From a virus: a stretch of DNA of 64,000 bases. The notes beneath the pieces were generated by a model, which saw nothing but the letters and a program-made list of their open reading frames with translations, was not told where the DNA came from and searched no databases. Each line of letters starts with the position of its first letter. Position 1 is the first letter of the stretch. Below are positions 7,775-15,958 of this stretch, piece after piece. A program made the translations under genes and the position numbers. The DNA lies in the IMG/VR virus record IMGVR_UViG_3300026521_000003, positions 186,001 through 250,000 of that record; one strand, given 5' to 3'.

Positions 7775-8548
7775 TTAACGTCTTTTTTTCTTTTTAATAC
7801 AACTCATAGTTTTAAAAGAGAATGTTTTGCCTTTACCAGCACATCTTTTAATTTTTGTTGCATATTTTTTTCTTTTTTTAGCCATTATTTTTCTAGATTT
7901 TTTACCTGCCACACTTCGTGCATATTTCTTAGCAGCCATACGTTTTTTCATGGATGATTTTTTAAGCATTAATCCTTCAGTTAGTCCTTCATCTTCTATA
8001 TAATCTAGCAACATTTGCCCTTTATCTGATTTTTTAAATGCTTCTGGATTTTCCATATAATCATCCCATAACATTTCAACTTCATCATCAATATATGTTG
8101 ATCCATAACATGATTTAAAATCGTCAAATGTTATAGCTTCTGCGATTAGGTTTTCATTGATAACTTTGCTTGATCCCCATCCATCGTGAGTAAAACCATA
8201 TTCATTGCTTAGTTTATCAGCGATAAAATCATCAATATCATCTTCAGACATGCCCTCTAATTCAACATCATCAATTTTTAATGTGACTGTTGTCGGAAGA
8301 TCGGCTATATCTTCTTCATCATCAGCATCCCACTTAACACCACTAATAATAATTTTAGCTTCAGCTAAATTTTCATCATCTAAAATTGAATTAAAAATAT
8401 ATTCTATATCTTCTGACAAAATATCTAATTCATTATAAGTTATAGCATTATTCTCAACCATTTCAATAATGCTTTCTATCGCCATGACATAATTTTCTGA
8501 CGTATTATTATCAGAAGTATTATTTAACATTTCTGATAATAATGCCAT
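7775..8548 (-). CDS. Acidic protein with protamine-like basic C-terminus, likely processed head protein
   Basis: A 257-aa protein. Residues 1-190 are acidic and residues 192-257 are very rich in lysine and arginine (KKRMAAKKYARS, then ending IKKKKRR). The junction reads G-L-T-E-G, and other [L/I]-x-E sites occur at L-A-E-A (61-64) and I-A-E-A (135-138). These match the cleavage rule of T4-type prohead proteases, so a basic peptide of about 66 residues could be released inside the head to bind DNA. The start at 8548 (TAATG with GGAGAGAAG upstream) replaces an in-frame ATG at 8575. It is paralogous to the upstream gene through a shared segment around I-E-S-I-I-E-M-V-E-N-N-A. The head role is inferred. 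Confidence 0.75.
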   Translation of the reverse strand: MALLSEMLNNTSDNNTSENYVMAIESIIEMVENNAITYNELDILSEDIEYIFNSILDDENLAEAKIIISGVKWDADDEEDIADLPTTVTLKIDDVELEGMSEDDIDDFIADKLSNEYGFTHDGWGSSKVINENLIAEAITFDDFKSCYGSTYIDDEVEMLWDDYMENPEAFKKSDKGQMLLDYIEDEGLTEGLMLKKSSMKKRMAAKKYARSVAGKKSRKIMAKKRKKYATKIKRCAGKGKTFSFKTMSCIKKKKRR

Positions 8549-9060
8549 TATCTTCTCTCCATTGGTCTTGCACAACCACCTTTTCTTTTAGAATAAACCA
8601 TACCTTTTTTCTTACAAGCTTCTTTTTTCTTTTTAAGTTTTTTATCTTTAAGTTTTCTTTTCTTAGCAGCCATTTTAAGTTTAGCTTTATTTTTCATTCT
8701 GTATTTTCTAGCAGCCATTTTTGCTTTAGCTGACATTTTTTTAAGTTTCTTAGCTTCAGTTAAATCTTCTTCATCCATATCAAAATCTTCAGATAAAAAA
8801 TCGATAGTAGAATCTAAAACTTCTAATTCATCTTCATTAAGTGCATTTTCTTCAATCATTTCAATTAATGTATGTAATGCTTCAACTAATTCTTCATTAG
8901 AATCAATATCTTCCATCATTACTGTTTTTGAACAACCACATTCAGGACATCTATCACCTTCTTCACCTTCAAATTCATGACCACACTTAGTGCATTTAAT
9001 CATACTCATTTCTTCCATTAATTCACTTTCGTAGTCTACCATATCATTTAATCTAGCCAT
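8548..9060 (-). CDS. Zinc-ribbon protein with protamine-like basic C-terminus, likely processed head protein
   Basis: A 170-aa protein in three parts: a zinc ribbon with C-T-K-C-G-H and C-P-E-C-G-C (residues 23-43), an acidic helical stretch (50-100), and a basic region (103-170) in which 33 of 68 residues are lysine or arginine. The basic part begins directly after D-L-T-E then A, a T4-type prohead protease site; L-V-E-A also occurs at 58-61. The acidic part is similar to that of the downstream gene. A late promoter box lies at 9088-9095. Neighbouring terminase genes fit a head or DNA-packaging role, which remains inference. Confidence 0.75.
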   Translation of the reverse strand: MARLNDMVDYESELMEEMSMIKCTKCGHEFEGEEGDRCPECGCSKTVMMEDIDSNEELVEALHTLIEMIEENALNEDELEVLDSTIDFLSEDFDMDEEDLTEAKKLKKMSAKAKMAARKYRMKNKAKLKMAAKKRKLKDKKLKKKKEACKKKGMVYSKRKGGCARPMERR

Positions 9061-9087
9061 TTCTAACTCCTAATTATTATTTTAATT

Positions 9088-9095
9088 TATTTATA
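9088..9095 (-). promoter_or_regulatory. T4-type late promoter TATAAATA
   Basis: The minus strand reads TATAAATA exactly, 27 bases before the ATG at 9060. It should drive the two basic-tail genes. Confidence 0.65.
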
Positions 9096-9143
9096 CTGCT
9101 AAACTTAAAATATGTAAAATAAAGATTGAAAATAGAAAAAAAG

Positions 9144-9151
9144 AATAAATA
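9144..9151 (+). promoter_or_regulatory. T4-type late promoter candidate
   Basis: AATAAATA lies 24 bases before the ATG at 9176, back to back with the minus-strand late box at 9088-9095. Confidence 0.45.
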
Positions 9152-9175
9152 AAAGAAAAACTCTTAGGTAGATAA

Positions 9176-9826
9176 ATGCGATTAAATGATATTATTAATA
9201 AAGAACAGATTGATGAAAGTATGATGGGAATGATTGGGAGTATTTTTTTTATAAATGATAAAAAGAATATAATCCAAAATAACAAAACAATAGATAAAAC
9301 TAAAGAAGAAGTAGCATCAAAACCCTTTGGAGGTGTTTGCAAATATAAAAATAGTGTGTTAATACCAGAAACGCCCGAATACCGTATGAATGACGAAAAA
9401 CTTATTCGAGCTGCAGCTCAAATGTTTAGAGGTAATTGGGTTAATAATAAAGATGCTCAATCATGTTTAAAAAATGTATTGTCACATTTATTGAGCCGTT
9501 TTATATCTAAAATGGAAAATGATGTTAATGATATTGACTTAGGGGTTATAGCCGATTCATTGGCTTCAGATAAACTGGAATATGACAAAACAAATTCTGA
9601 TTTTAGAACAGTAAATAAAGTTTTTACAAGAATAAAATATCATAAAGAAAGAATTTTTGATAAGATGATTTCAGAACCTGGAAATTTTAAAGATAAGTGG
9701 GTTGATGCTAAAGAAGAATTATCAAAAGTTATTGAAAATATTTTAAAGAATGGTGGTGAAACTACAATGGCTTTGGGTCAATTAGCAGCAGAACGTTCAG
9801 ATAATATGAAAGAAAAAATAAAATAA
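9176..9826 (+). CDS. Unrecognised 216-aa protein with possible cleavable head-targeting leader
   Basis: It begins MRLNDIINKEQIDES. The I-D-E-S site at residues 12-15 fits a T4-type prohead protease cut and the leader resembles the length and charge pattern of T4 capsid-targeting sequences (MKTYQEFI-E-A). A hydrophobic patch follows (MMGMIGSIFFI). The remainder is mostly helical with R-A-A-A-Q-M-F-R-G-N-W near residue 83 and no family recognised. It has a late-promoter-like box upstream. An internal head protein is a reasonable guess, not shown. Confidence 0.7.
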   Translation: MRLNDIINKEQIDESMMGMIGSIFFINDKKNIIQNNKTIDKTKEEVASKPFGGVCKYKNSVLIPETPEYRMNDEKLIRAAAQMFRGNWVNNKDAQSCLKNVLSHLLSRFISKMENDVNDIDLGVIADSLASDKLEYDKTNSDFRTVNKVFTRIKYHKERIFDKMISEPGNFKDKWVDAKEELSKVIENILKNGGETTMALGQLAAERSDNMKEKIK

Positions 9827-9829
9827 AAA

Positions 9830-10063
9830 ATGACTATTTTAGATATGGAATTGGAGCCTCTTAGTATGCATGAATTAAGTACGTTAAAATATGAATTTAC
9901 TCAAGATTTTGATAAAATGACTACAAAAGATGCATTATCATTATTACGATTGGTAGTACCAACTATTAAAAATGATAATTATGATGATGAGAAAGTAATT
10001 TTATTATTGCGTAGACTTAATATGATACTGGATTTTAAAAATAACCCAGAATTATTAATTTAA
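9830..10063 (+). CDS. Unrecognised 77-aa helical protein with PE tail
   Basis: A short, wholly helical protein ending NNPELLI-stop. The ATG lies three bases after the previous stop with no clear ribosome-binding site, so it probably depends on coupling. It overlaps the convergent gene at 10055 by nine bases. No family recognised. It is one of the shortest proteins carrying the PE tail, so it is close to a helical stem plus the tail. Confidence 0.65.
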   Translation: MTILDMELEPLSMHELSTLKYEFTQDFDKMTTKDALSLLRLVVPTIKNDNYDDEKVILLLRRLNMILDFKNNPELLI

Positions 10064-10315
10064 TCGTTCAATCGTTACACTATTCATAAATTCATTACCT
10101 AATAGGTTATTTAATCTATTAGCAGTATTTTCTATATTAATATCTTTGTTATTTAAACTACTTAATTGAAAATCAGATATTGATGGTTCTGGTATTTGGT
10201 CTTTAATTTCGGGTTGATTATTTTTAATCATTTCATCACCCCATGCTTTTTCTACCTCTCTGTAATTGGGGTCATTTAACCCTGCTAACTCTTTAATTAA
10301 ATCTAACTCATTCAT
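10055..10315 (-). CDS. Unrecognised 86-aa protein downstream of the terminase gene
   Basis: No family recognised. The N-terminus (ELDLIKELAGL) is an amphipathic helix, the middle is rich in asparagine and proline, and the end is helical. It lies 11 bases downstream of the terminase fragment in the same operon, with AAGGAGTTT before the ATG. It overlaps the stop region of the convergent gene. Confidence 0.65.
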   Translation of the reverse strand: MNELDLIKELAGLNDPNYREVEKAWGDEMIKNNQPEIKDQIPEPSISDFQLSSLNNKDINIENTANRLNNLLGNEFMNSVTIERLN

Positions 10316-10326
10316 TTTTAAACTCC

Positions 10327-11640
10327 TTAAAATACACTAGGTAAAATATCATATTCATCAAGATCTAGATTATCATCATCTTCATCTTCAATTATCGAAG
10401 AGCCCATAGCAGCTTGTTTGGCATACATTTCTCTTTCTAATTTTTTAGCTTCTTCAATAATTTTTAATTCTTCGGCTTTTTTTTCTTCTTCTGACTTCTC
10501 TTTCTCTAAGGCTTCAGCTGCCATTCGTTTTCTATGTTGTTCAGCAGGATCTAACTCCTCTTTATCAATATTTACTATTTTCTCTTCTGGTTTAACCAAC
10601 ATCATATTATCAACTGAGAAATCTCCCTGAGCAAAATCGGCAAAAACATTCATAAGATAATAAACTATCTGAAATGCGCACATGACTCTATCATCATGGT
10701 ATCCACTTTTACCGGAATAAGTACCATTACCAGTTCTAATAAAACCATATAATTCGTCAATAAATTTCTCATCATTGATAATTAGTTTGTTATACTCTAA
10801 TAAATTTTTAAATTGTAGTGCCAATTTACTTTTCATAGTTGGATTTAAGTGTAATCCAGCTCCTTTACCATCATAAAAAATAGGTATTTCTAAATTTTCA
10901 ATTGCCTTTTCTGTCTGTGTTAGAATTTGAGCTAATCCCTCACCGATACCATTTCTTTCAAAAATCAATAATGATTCATCAGGCAAATAGTTCCACCTTT
11001 GTTGCATAAATTGTTGTAACCATAAAATCTTTTCAAATATTAGTGATGCATCCATATCTGGATCTACAATAGATCCAACTTGAAATACTTGTTTGGGGGC
11101 TATTTCCCATAAGTGTAAAACTGATGAATCTTCGCCTCCTGCACTAGGGTCAATAGTTATAATTAGAAGAGAGTCTACATGGTCTAGTTTATCTTTATAA
11201 ATCTCAAAGCCCATAATCTCTTCAATTACACCAGGAGTTTGATAAAAATCAAGAATATCAGTTTCAATTAGTGTTTTTTCAAAAGTGAGGAATTGACAAT
11301 TATGTGATTTAATTTTATTTGAAAGTAAAAAATTATTATCTGTACTTTCAACTTCGATAATATCTATCATCTGTGATTCGGAAAAGATTTCATTGATGTT
11401 GGAGATTTCTAGAATTGTATTTTCAGTTTTTAATTTCTGTCCAACCGCTAAATTATATCCTTTAATAAGTTCATTATCATCTGTCCAAAAAATATGATTT
11501 TTACTACATTTAATATTAATATCATTTTCAAATGTTATGCTTAAATATGATTTATGTTTTGATTCAGCAAGGCCTGCAAATGATTTATAGCCCTCGGTTG
11601 TTTTAATTAAGAATCGATTATTTTTTATTAAGTTGTCCAT
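10327..11640 (-). CDS. Terminase large subunit, nuclease half fused to an atypical split-intein C-part
   Basis: Residues 1-114 are an intein lacking only its first part. L-I-K-T-T-E-G-Y-K-S-F fits the late half of block A, C-S-K-N-H-I-F-W (C45 to W52) fits block B, and the segment ends K-S-H-N followed by C115, the C-terminal splice junction. No Cys1 and no upstream in-frame extension exist, because a TAA lies 11 codons before the ATG. This matches the architecture of the published atypically split TerL intein AceL-TerL (25-aa IntN, about 104-aa IntC). Residues 115-437 are the terminase nuclease domain: ITIDPSAGGEDSS with D164, FERNGIG with E228, and YHDDRVM with D316/D317, the three acidic sites of gp17-type nucleases. 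The ATPase half with its Walker motifs is absent from the window. A charged tail (350-420) follows. Trans-splicing with a distant IntN gene is inferred. Confidence 0.9.
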   Translation of the reverse strand: MDNLIKNNRFLIKTTEGYKSFAGLAESKHKSYLSITFENDINIKCSKNHIFWTDDNELIKGYNLAVGQKLKTENTILEISNINEIFSESQMIDIIEVESTDNNFLLSNKIKSHNCQFLTFEKTLIETDILDFYQTPGVIEEIMGFEIYKDKLDHVDSLLIITIDPSAGGEDSSVLHLWEIAPKQVFQVGSIVDPDMDASLIFEKILWLQQFMQQRWNYLPDESLLIFERNGIGEGLAQILTQTEKAIENLEIPIFYDGKGAGLHLNPTMKSKLALQFKNLLEYNKLIINDEKFIDELYGFIRTGNGTYSGKSGYHDDRVMCAFQIVYYLMNVFADFAQGDFSVDNMMLVKPEEKIVNIDKEELDPAEQHRKRMAAEALEKEKSEEEKKAEELKIIEEAKKLEREMYAKQAAMGSSIIEDEDDDNLDLDEYDILPSVF

Positions 11641-11679
11641 AAATCTATTTATTATAGAATATCTTAATTTTTAATAAAT

Positions 11680-11687
11680 TATTTATA
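11680..11687 (-). promoter_or_regulatory. T4-type late promoter TATAAATA
   Basis: The minus strand reads TATAAATA exactly, 39 bases upstream of the terminase start at 11640 and just downstream of a terminator hairpin. A second near-match (AATAAATA) at 11646-11653 is too close to the ATG to serve it. Confidence 0.6.
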
Positions 11688-11697
11688 AAAGAGGATT

Positions 11698-11724
11698 AAT
11701 TTAAAGGGTATATCCCTTTAAATT
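11698..11724 (-). terminator. Hairpin terminator after the gene at 11723
   Basis: Perfect 11-bp arms AATTTAAAGGG and CCCTTTAAATT flank a five-base loop (TATAT). On the minus strand it follows the stop of the gene at 11723-12202 and is trailed by a T-containing run. It separates that gene from the terminase promoter. Confidence 0.6.
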
Positions 11725-12202
11725 ATAAAAGTTTAGAAAGTAAAAATGTTTTATGGGTTCTGTTAGTGAATGATAGCATAACTTCATTTGATTTATTACT
11801 TTTATATAATGTAAATTCAGAATATACTTCAAATAATCTATTAATAGTATCAAAAATCTCTGCTATATTTACGTATAATTTTTCTTCATAACAATATTTT
11901 TGAAATTCTGTAAACATACTTCTATCAAAAGTTTTAAGTTTATCAAAGTTTGATAAAGATATAGCATCTCCAGGATTCGTATCAAGTGATTGTTCAACAG
12001 GTATCAGTTTATTTCTTGCTAGTTTAAATGTGCCTTCAAAATCAATTTCCTTTGCATTTGCATATACTATCATAGATTTATCATTAATTGATGTTAAATA
12101 ATTTCCATCAGACGATGTATATAAAATATTTTTATTTTTTTGTAAGGTTTTAAATCCTCTTAAAACGTCTTTATTAACCGTTTCTATTATTTCATCTGTC
12201 AT
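11723..12202 (-). CDS. Unrecognised 159-aa protein
   Basis: The N-terminal half (VLRGFKTLQKNKNILY and GNYLTSINDKSMIVYANAKEIDF) has a strand pattern loosely like the first domain of T4-type sliding clamps, but the length and remaining sequence do not support that call. The second half is helical and ends LLSKLL. It has its own -10-like box at 12235-12243 and a terminator hairpin, so it forms a single-gene unit. It does not supply the missing terminase ATPase half because no Walker motif is present. Confidence 0.65.
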   Translation of the reverse strand: MTDEIIETVNKDVLRGFKTLQKNKNILYTSSDGNYLTSINDKSMIVYANAKEIDFEGTFKLARNKLIPVEQSLDTNPGDAISLSNFDKLKTFDRSMFTEFQKYCYEEKLYVNIAEIFDTINRLFEVYSEFTLYKSNKSNEVMLSFTNRTHKTFLLSKLL

Positions 12203-12234
12203 TTTCAGTTTCCTTTTAATTAAAATTATATATT

Positions 12235-12243
12235 ATTATACAA
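12235..12243 (-). promoter_or_regulatory. Sigma-70-like -10 box TTGTATAAT (minus strand)
   Basis: TTGTATAAT on the minus strand, 32 bases upstream of the ATG at 12202. It is the same nonamer used at 3248, 5821, 29358 and 31874. Confidence 0.4.
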
Positions 12244-12250
12244 AAATGTC

Positions 12251-12258
12251 AATAAATA
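12251..12258 (+). promoter_or_regulatory. T4-type late promoter candidate
   Basis: AATAAATA lies 19 bases before the ATG of the 52-aa gene at 12278. The leader is short and the ribosome-binding site weak. Confidence 0.35.
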
Positions 12259-12277
12259 AAAATAAAATGGTGTTGAA

Positions 12278-12436
12278 ATGTTAGAATATGTAAGAGAAAA
12301 GTGGTATAAGTTTTTAGAATTATTTCTTAAAGAAGAAAACGAAATTAAAGTAATAGAATCTGTGATAGATGATGATTTAGAATTGGATGATTGGTATTTA
12401 GATGTTGGAGCTAGAGCGGGGTTTAAGAAGAATTAA
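12278..12436 (+). CDS. Small 52-aa acidic protein
   Basis: A 52-codon frame read directly from the sequence: it starts MLEYVREKWYKFLELF, has an acidic centre (IESVIDDDLELDD) and ends ARAGFKKN. Composition, a possible promoter box upstream and the palindrome right at its end suggest a real gene, but the ribosome-binding site is poor. It is alone on the plus strand between two minus-strand genes. No family recognised. Confidence 0.5.
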   Translation: MLEYVREKWYKFLELFLKEENEIKVIESVIDDDLELDDWYLDVGARAGFKKN

Positions 12437-12448
12437 TTCTTCTTAAAC
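12421..12448. terminator. Perfect 28-base palindrome, bidirectional terminator candidate
   Basis: GTTTAAGAAGAATT is followed immediately by its exact reverse complement. It covers the last codons and stop of the 52-aa gene and ends one base before the stop of the minus-strand gene at 12449. It can fold into a long hairpin in transcripts from either direction. Confidence 0.6.
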
Positions 12449-13294
12449 TTAAAGGTATTCTTTAGGAAGTTTAACAGCTATTTCTAAGCTATCTAAATAA
12501 TCAATCTTATCAATATGATCTAATTGAATATCTCCTTCCCCTGACCTATCTGTTATTAGATGTGCCATATAACCAACTTGATAAATGTTTTTACCTAAGT
12601 CTTCTCTATAATATAATGCAGCTGCAGTTTCTATTGTATTTTTATTAAAATATGGAGTACTAATATTTTTTCCATTTAAGTGAATAAATGATGGAATTAT
12701 ATTTACGAAGTATATTTCACCGTTATTAGGATTGTTAATAATATTATCCCATCTATTTTCCAGTCTAAGTGGTGTACTATGTTTCATAGTAAAATAATCA
12801 AATTGTTCATTGTATGACCATGTCATAGCACCAAAATTAATTTGATCAAAATACTCACATTCGTTTCTTGCTATTTCTAATTCTTCAGCAGTAATTAATG
12901 AATATTTTTCAAAAAGTTCATTCCATAATAGCATACGCTCATCTTTATTAAATACCATTAGTAGGTTTAACGCTCGAATATAATAAATATCCACTAGTGT
13001 CTCCCCACTTATAGCTGTAATAGTAGTTTCAAATGTACCATCATATAAAATCGTATTTAATTTATCTAGTAATTGTAAATATGCTTTTGAAGCAATCATC
13101 CATCTAGATTTTTTAAGGCCGGCTTTTTTCTGTACCTGTATCATACCAGTATAAAACATATATCTATTTAAATAGTCAACTTGGTATTGATTAAGCCCAT
13201 CTATTACTTTTTGTCCATCTGGATATATAATATCCTTAGCAGTTTTGCTAAGGAAATCTCTATTCATTTTTTTATTAATTATAAATTTCTTCAT
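12449..13294 (-). CDS. Tail or baseplate cassette protein B, third copy
   Basis: A 281-aa protein and last gene of the long structural operon. Its C-terminus G-D-I-Q-L-D-H-I-D-K-I-D-Y-L-D-S is shared with the proteins at 15959 and 17389. It also shares the N-terminal I-I-N-K-K-M-N with the copy at 17389. I call this family B; its partner A3 lies two bases upstream. No named family is recognised. The position in a late operon of fibre-like proteins suggests a structural or receptor-binding role, which is inference. Confidence 0.75.
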   Translation of the reverse strand: MKKFIINKKMNRDFLSKTAKDIIYPDGQKVIDGLNQYQVDYLNRYMFYTGMIQVQKKAGLKKSRWMIASKAYLQLLDKLNTILYDGTFETTITAISGETLVDIYYIRALNLLMVFNKDERMLLWNELFEKYSLITAEELEIARNECEYFDQINFGAMTWSYNEQFDYFTMKHSTPLRLENRWDNIINNPNNGEIYFVNIIPSFIHLNGKNISTPYFNKNTIETAAALYYREDLGKNIYQVGYMAHLITDRSGEGDIQLDHIDKIDYLDSLEIAVKLPKEYL

Positions 13295-13295
13295 T

Positions 13296-15950
13296 CTATG
13301 CTCCTATAATAGATACTGCAATATCTTTAACTGTATTGATCACACCATCATTTACAGTTAATGTAATAGTATCTGAACCAATAGTATCGGTCGCAGTATA
13401 TGTTATGATTTTATTAGTTTCATCAAATGTAACAGTACCTACTCCTGCAGTAATATTGTATGCTAGTGTATCTCCATCTATATCATTAATAGTTACATTA
13501 ATATCTGTTGTTGAATTAACTACAACTTCTATACTATCAACAGTATCAATAATTGGTGCATCATTAACAGCTAATACTGTTATTGTTAATGTTTCTGAAA
13601 CACTTCCACCTTCAAAGTCACTCGCTGTTATCACAACTGTATCGGTACCATTGAAATCATTATTCGGTGTATATATAATAGTGCTATTATCTTGATCCCA
13701 TTCAACCGAACCATTATCTGCAATACCAGTAACTTCAAACTCTCTATCATCTGTTGCTGTAATCGCAATAGTGATTGGAGTATCTTCATTCGTTTCATAT
13801 GTTAGAGGATCTATTACTAGCGTTGGAATTTGATCATTTACTGGTGTAACAGTAACATTGATAGTTTTAATTGTTTGTCCACCATCAACATCATCAACTA
13901 TAATAGTAATTGTATCTTCACCGCTAAAATCCGTATTAGGTGTATAATCTATAACTGGTGCATCTGAGTTAGAAACATTATATAATGCCGTACCATTTAA
14001 TGCTGAAATAGTGATATTACTAATGTCACTATCAATATCAGATATAGAAATAGGTATTGCAATCGAATTATCTTCTATAACGGTAGCATTATCAACTACT
14101 ACAATAGGATTATCATTTACTGGTGTAATTGTAATATCGATTGAAGTAGAATCAGTAAGACCATCAGCATCTGTTATGGTAATAGTTAAAGTATCAATTC
14201 CATTAAAGTCTGCGTTTGGTGTATAGATTAGATTAGTACCATCCCAAACTGATGTACCATTATTTGATACTCCCTCAACGGTAAATGTGCTATCAATATC
14301 ATTAAATGTAAATGGTATAGTTGTCGGTGTATCTTCATCTATTGTAATATTTGTTGCTCCAGTAATCGTAGGAGCATCATTAATTGGATTGACATTAACA
14401 TTTATAACTTTTGTAGATTCTGCTCCAAGACTATCAGTTGCTGTAATAGTAATTGTATCACTTCCATTAAAATTTGTATTTGGAGTATAACTTAATTTAT
14501 TTAAATTACTGTCAAAGGATACAGTACCATTTAAAGCACTAACTACAACAGAGGATACAGTTTCATCAGCATCAACAACTGTCATATCAACAGAAATTGT
14601 ATTATCTTCATCAACAAATAATGTGTCACTAACTGTTATAACAGGACCAACGTTTGTACCTGCTACAGTTATTGTTTGTTCTGCTGTTGCTAAGTTTCCA
14701 GCAATATCTCTAACTTCCACTTTAACTATATAATCAACACCATCTTCAAGAGCCGATATATCATCAATAGTTAAACTCCAAGTATTTGCATTTACTGTGG
14801 TAGAATATTCCTGACCATTTAAAGTAACTAATACAGGTTGATTATCTTCAATATCAATAGTTGTTCCAGAAATAACTAATGGTTCTAATTTTTCTGTATG
14901 GGTGATAAATCCATCTGAAATAGGATATATATTTACAACGCCCGGACTATTATCTGGTTCATAAGTTACAACTGGTAACGCTTCAATTTCAATATTTGAT
15001 GCATCTCTCATAGCAATTGTAAAATCTTTGAAAATATTAGGAGCTCCTTGATTTCCACTTAGAACTTCAAAATAACTGATAACATTATCATCTTCCCAAA
15101 CACCTACAGAATCAGTAAAAATAAATGATTCTTCATTAGATAATTTAGTGTAAAATTTCCCAGAGACAGCTCTTACTCTTATACTAGTAAGACCTTCTTT
15201 CATAATGAATTGAATTTTAATATATCTTGTAGAAATATCTGATAAATCAGTAATAAGTCTATCTCGTCCATATATATTTTTTTCTATAAATACAGGCTTA
15301 TTTATTATATTATAATTTATTCCATCATCAGAATATGAAATTAAGGCATAATCAATTGCATTATAATTATTAGAATCACTTTGATTTAATGTTAAAATAT
15401 ATTTTTCCAAGGATATATTTTCTTGAAGGTCGTATTTTAATATTGTTTCATTCCCTACAGCAGTTTCCAGACTAGATAAAATCATAACTGATTCATGCGG
15501 TTCATTATCGGTAATTGTGGTGATTGAAGGATATACAATATATCCTTCATAAGTAAAAATTGGAATATCTGTTGGGTATAATTCCGACTCTCTATTGTGT
15601 AGTTGAACAGCTACCCAACCAATAGTTCCATCTATTGCAAAATTAAAATCTAAAGCATCTGGCGCATGTCTTAAAATTTTTTCTTTTTTAAGTTTATCAT
15701 AGTCTGCATAAAACATTCTATTATCAAATCTAGCAATAATATTATCGCCGAAAGCACTTTCAAAAGCATGTTTATCCATAATTTCATATATTACGTCTGT
15801 TGATGGTATTGGGCCATTCATAACGTAAACTGTTGAATTCGGATAATATCTTCTAAAAGCATATATAGCTGGTGATAGAGTATTATATTTATTTTCTACT
15901 TCGGTATTAAAATCCCAAGCTATACCTAAATAATTTTTTAAAATCATCAT
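13296..15950 (-). CDS. Cassette protein A3, expanded with discoidin-like and cadherin-like domains
   Basis: An 884-aa protein. Residues 1-125 and 275-320 together match the short A proteins (IPSTDVIYEI, DALD, IDGTIGWVAVQL, then FTDSVGVWEDD and IFKDFTIAMRD). Between them, at about 130-275, lies an insert resembling a discoidin or F5/8C carbohydrate-binding domain (ISYSDDGINYN, RYIKIQF). Residues 340-430 are a Bap-type Ig domain (VLVTLNGQEYS, VKVEVRDIAGN). Residues 430-884 are five cadherin or tandem-95 repeats with D-E-D-T, Y-T-P-N-x-x-F-N-G-x-D-T-[I/V] and V-N-D-A-P. It should be a long adhesive fibre-like virion protein binding a host surface glycan or protein; the target cannot be inferred. 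Confidence 0.85.
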   Translation of the reverse strand: MMILKNYLGIAWDFNTEVENKYNTLSPAIYAFRRYYPNSTVYVMNGPIPSTDVIYEIMDKHAFESAFGDNIIARFDNRMFYADYDKLKKEKILRHAPDALDFNFAIDGTIGWVAVQLHNRESELYPTDIPIFTYEGYIVYPSITTITDNEPHESVMILSSLETAVGNETILKYDLQENISLEKYILTLNQSDSNNYNAIDYALISYSDDGINYNIINKPVFIEKNIYGRDRLITDLSDISTRYIKIQFIMKEGLTSIRVRAVSGKFYTKLSNEESFIFTDSVGVWEDDNVISYFEVLSGNQGAPNIFKDFTIAMRDASNIEIEALPVVTYEPDNSPGVVNIYPISDGFITHTEKLEPLVISGTTIDIEDNQPVLVTLNGQEYSTTVNANTWSLTIDDISALEDGVDYIVKVEVRDIAGNLATAEQTITVAGTNVGPVITVSDTLFVDEDNTISVDMTVVDADETVSSVVVSALNGTVSFDSNLNKLSYTPNTNFNGSDTITITATDSLGAESTKVINVNVNPINDAPTITGATNITIDEDTPTTIPFTFNDIDSTFTVEGVSNNGTSVWDGTNLIYTPNADFNGIDTLTITITDADGLTDSTSIDITITPVNDNPIVVVDNATVIEDNSIAIPISISDIDSDISNITISALNGTALYNVSNSDAPVIDYTPNTDFSGEDTITIIVDDVDGGQTIKTINVTVTPVNDQIPTLVIDPLTYETNEDTPITIAITATDDREFEVTGIADNGSVEWDQDNSTIIYTPNNDFNGTDTVVITASDFEGGSVSETLTITVLAVNDAPIIDTVDSIEVVVNSTTDINVTINDIDGDTLAYNITAGVGTVTFDETNKIITYTATDTIGSDTITLTVNDGVINTVKDIAVSIIGA

Positions 15951-15958
15951 TAATCTCC

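Noticed and set aside
8205-8733. Two serine- or phenylalanine-rich plus-strand frames
   Set aside because: They are antisense to the acidic and lysine-rich genes at 7775-9060.
10327-11640. Complete cis-splicing intein with a homing endonuclease in the terminase
   Set aside because: There is no Cys1 block, no N-extein in frame and no endonuclease motif; only a split C-part fits.
11723-12202. This gene as the missing terminase ATPase half
   Set aside because: It has no Walker A or B motif and no IntN-like end.
13336-14490. Hydrophobic plus-strand frames opposite the cadherin-like array
   Set aside because: They arise from the antisense of valine-, threonine- and isoleucine-rich repeats and look like membrane proteins only for that reason.
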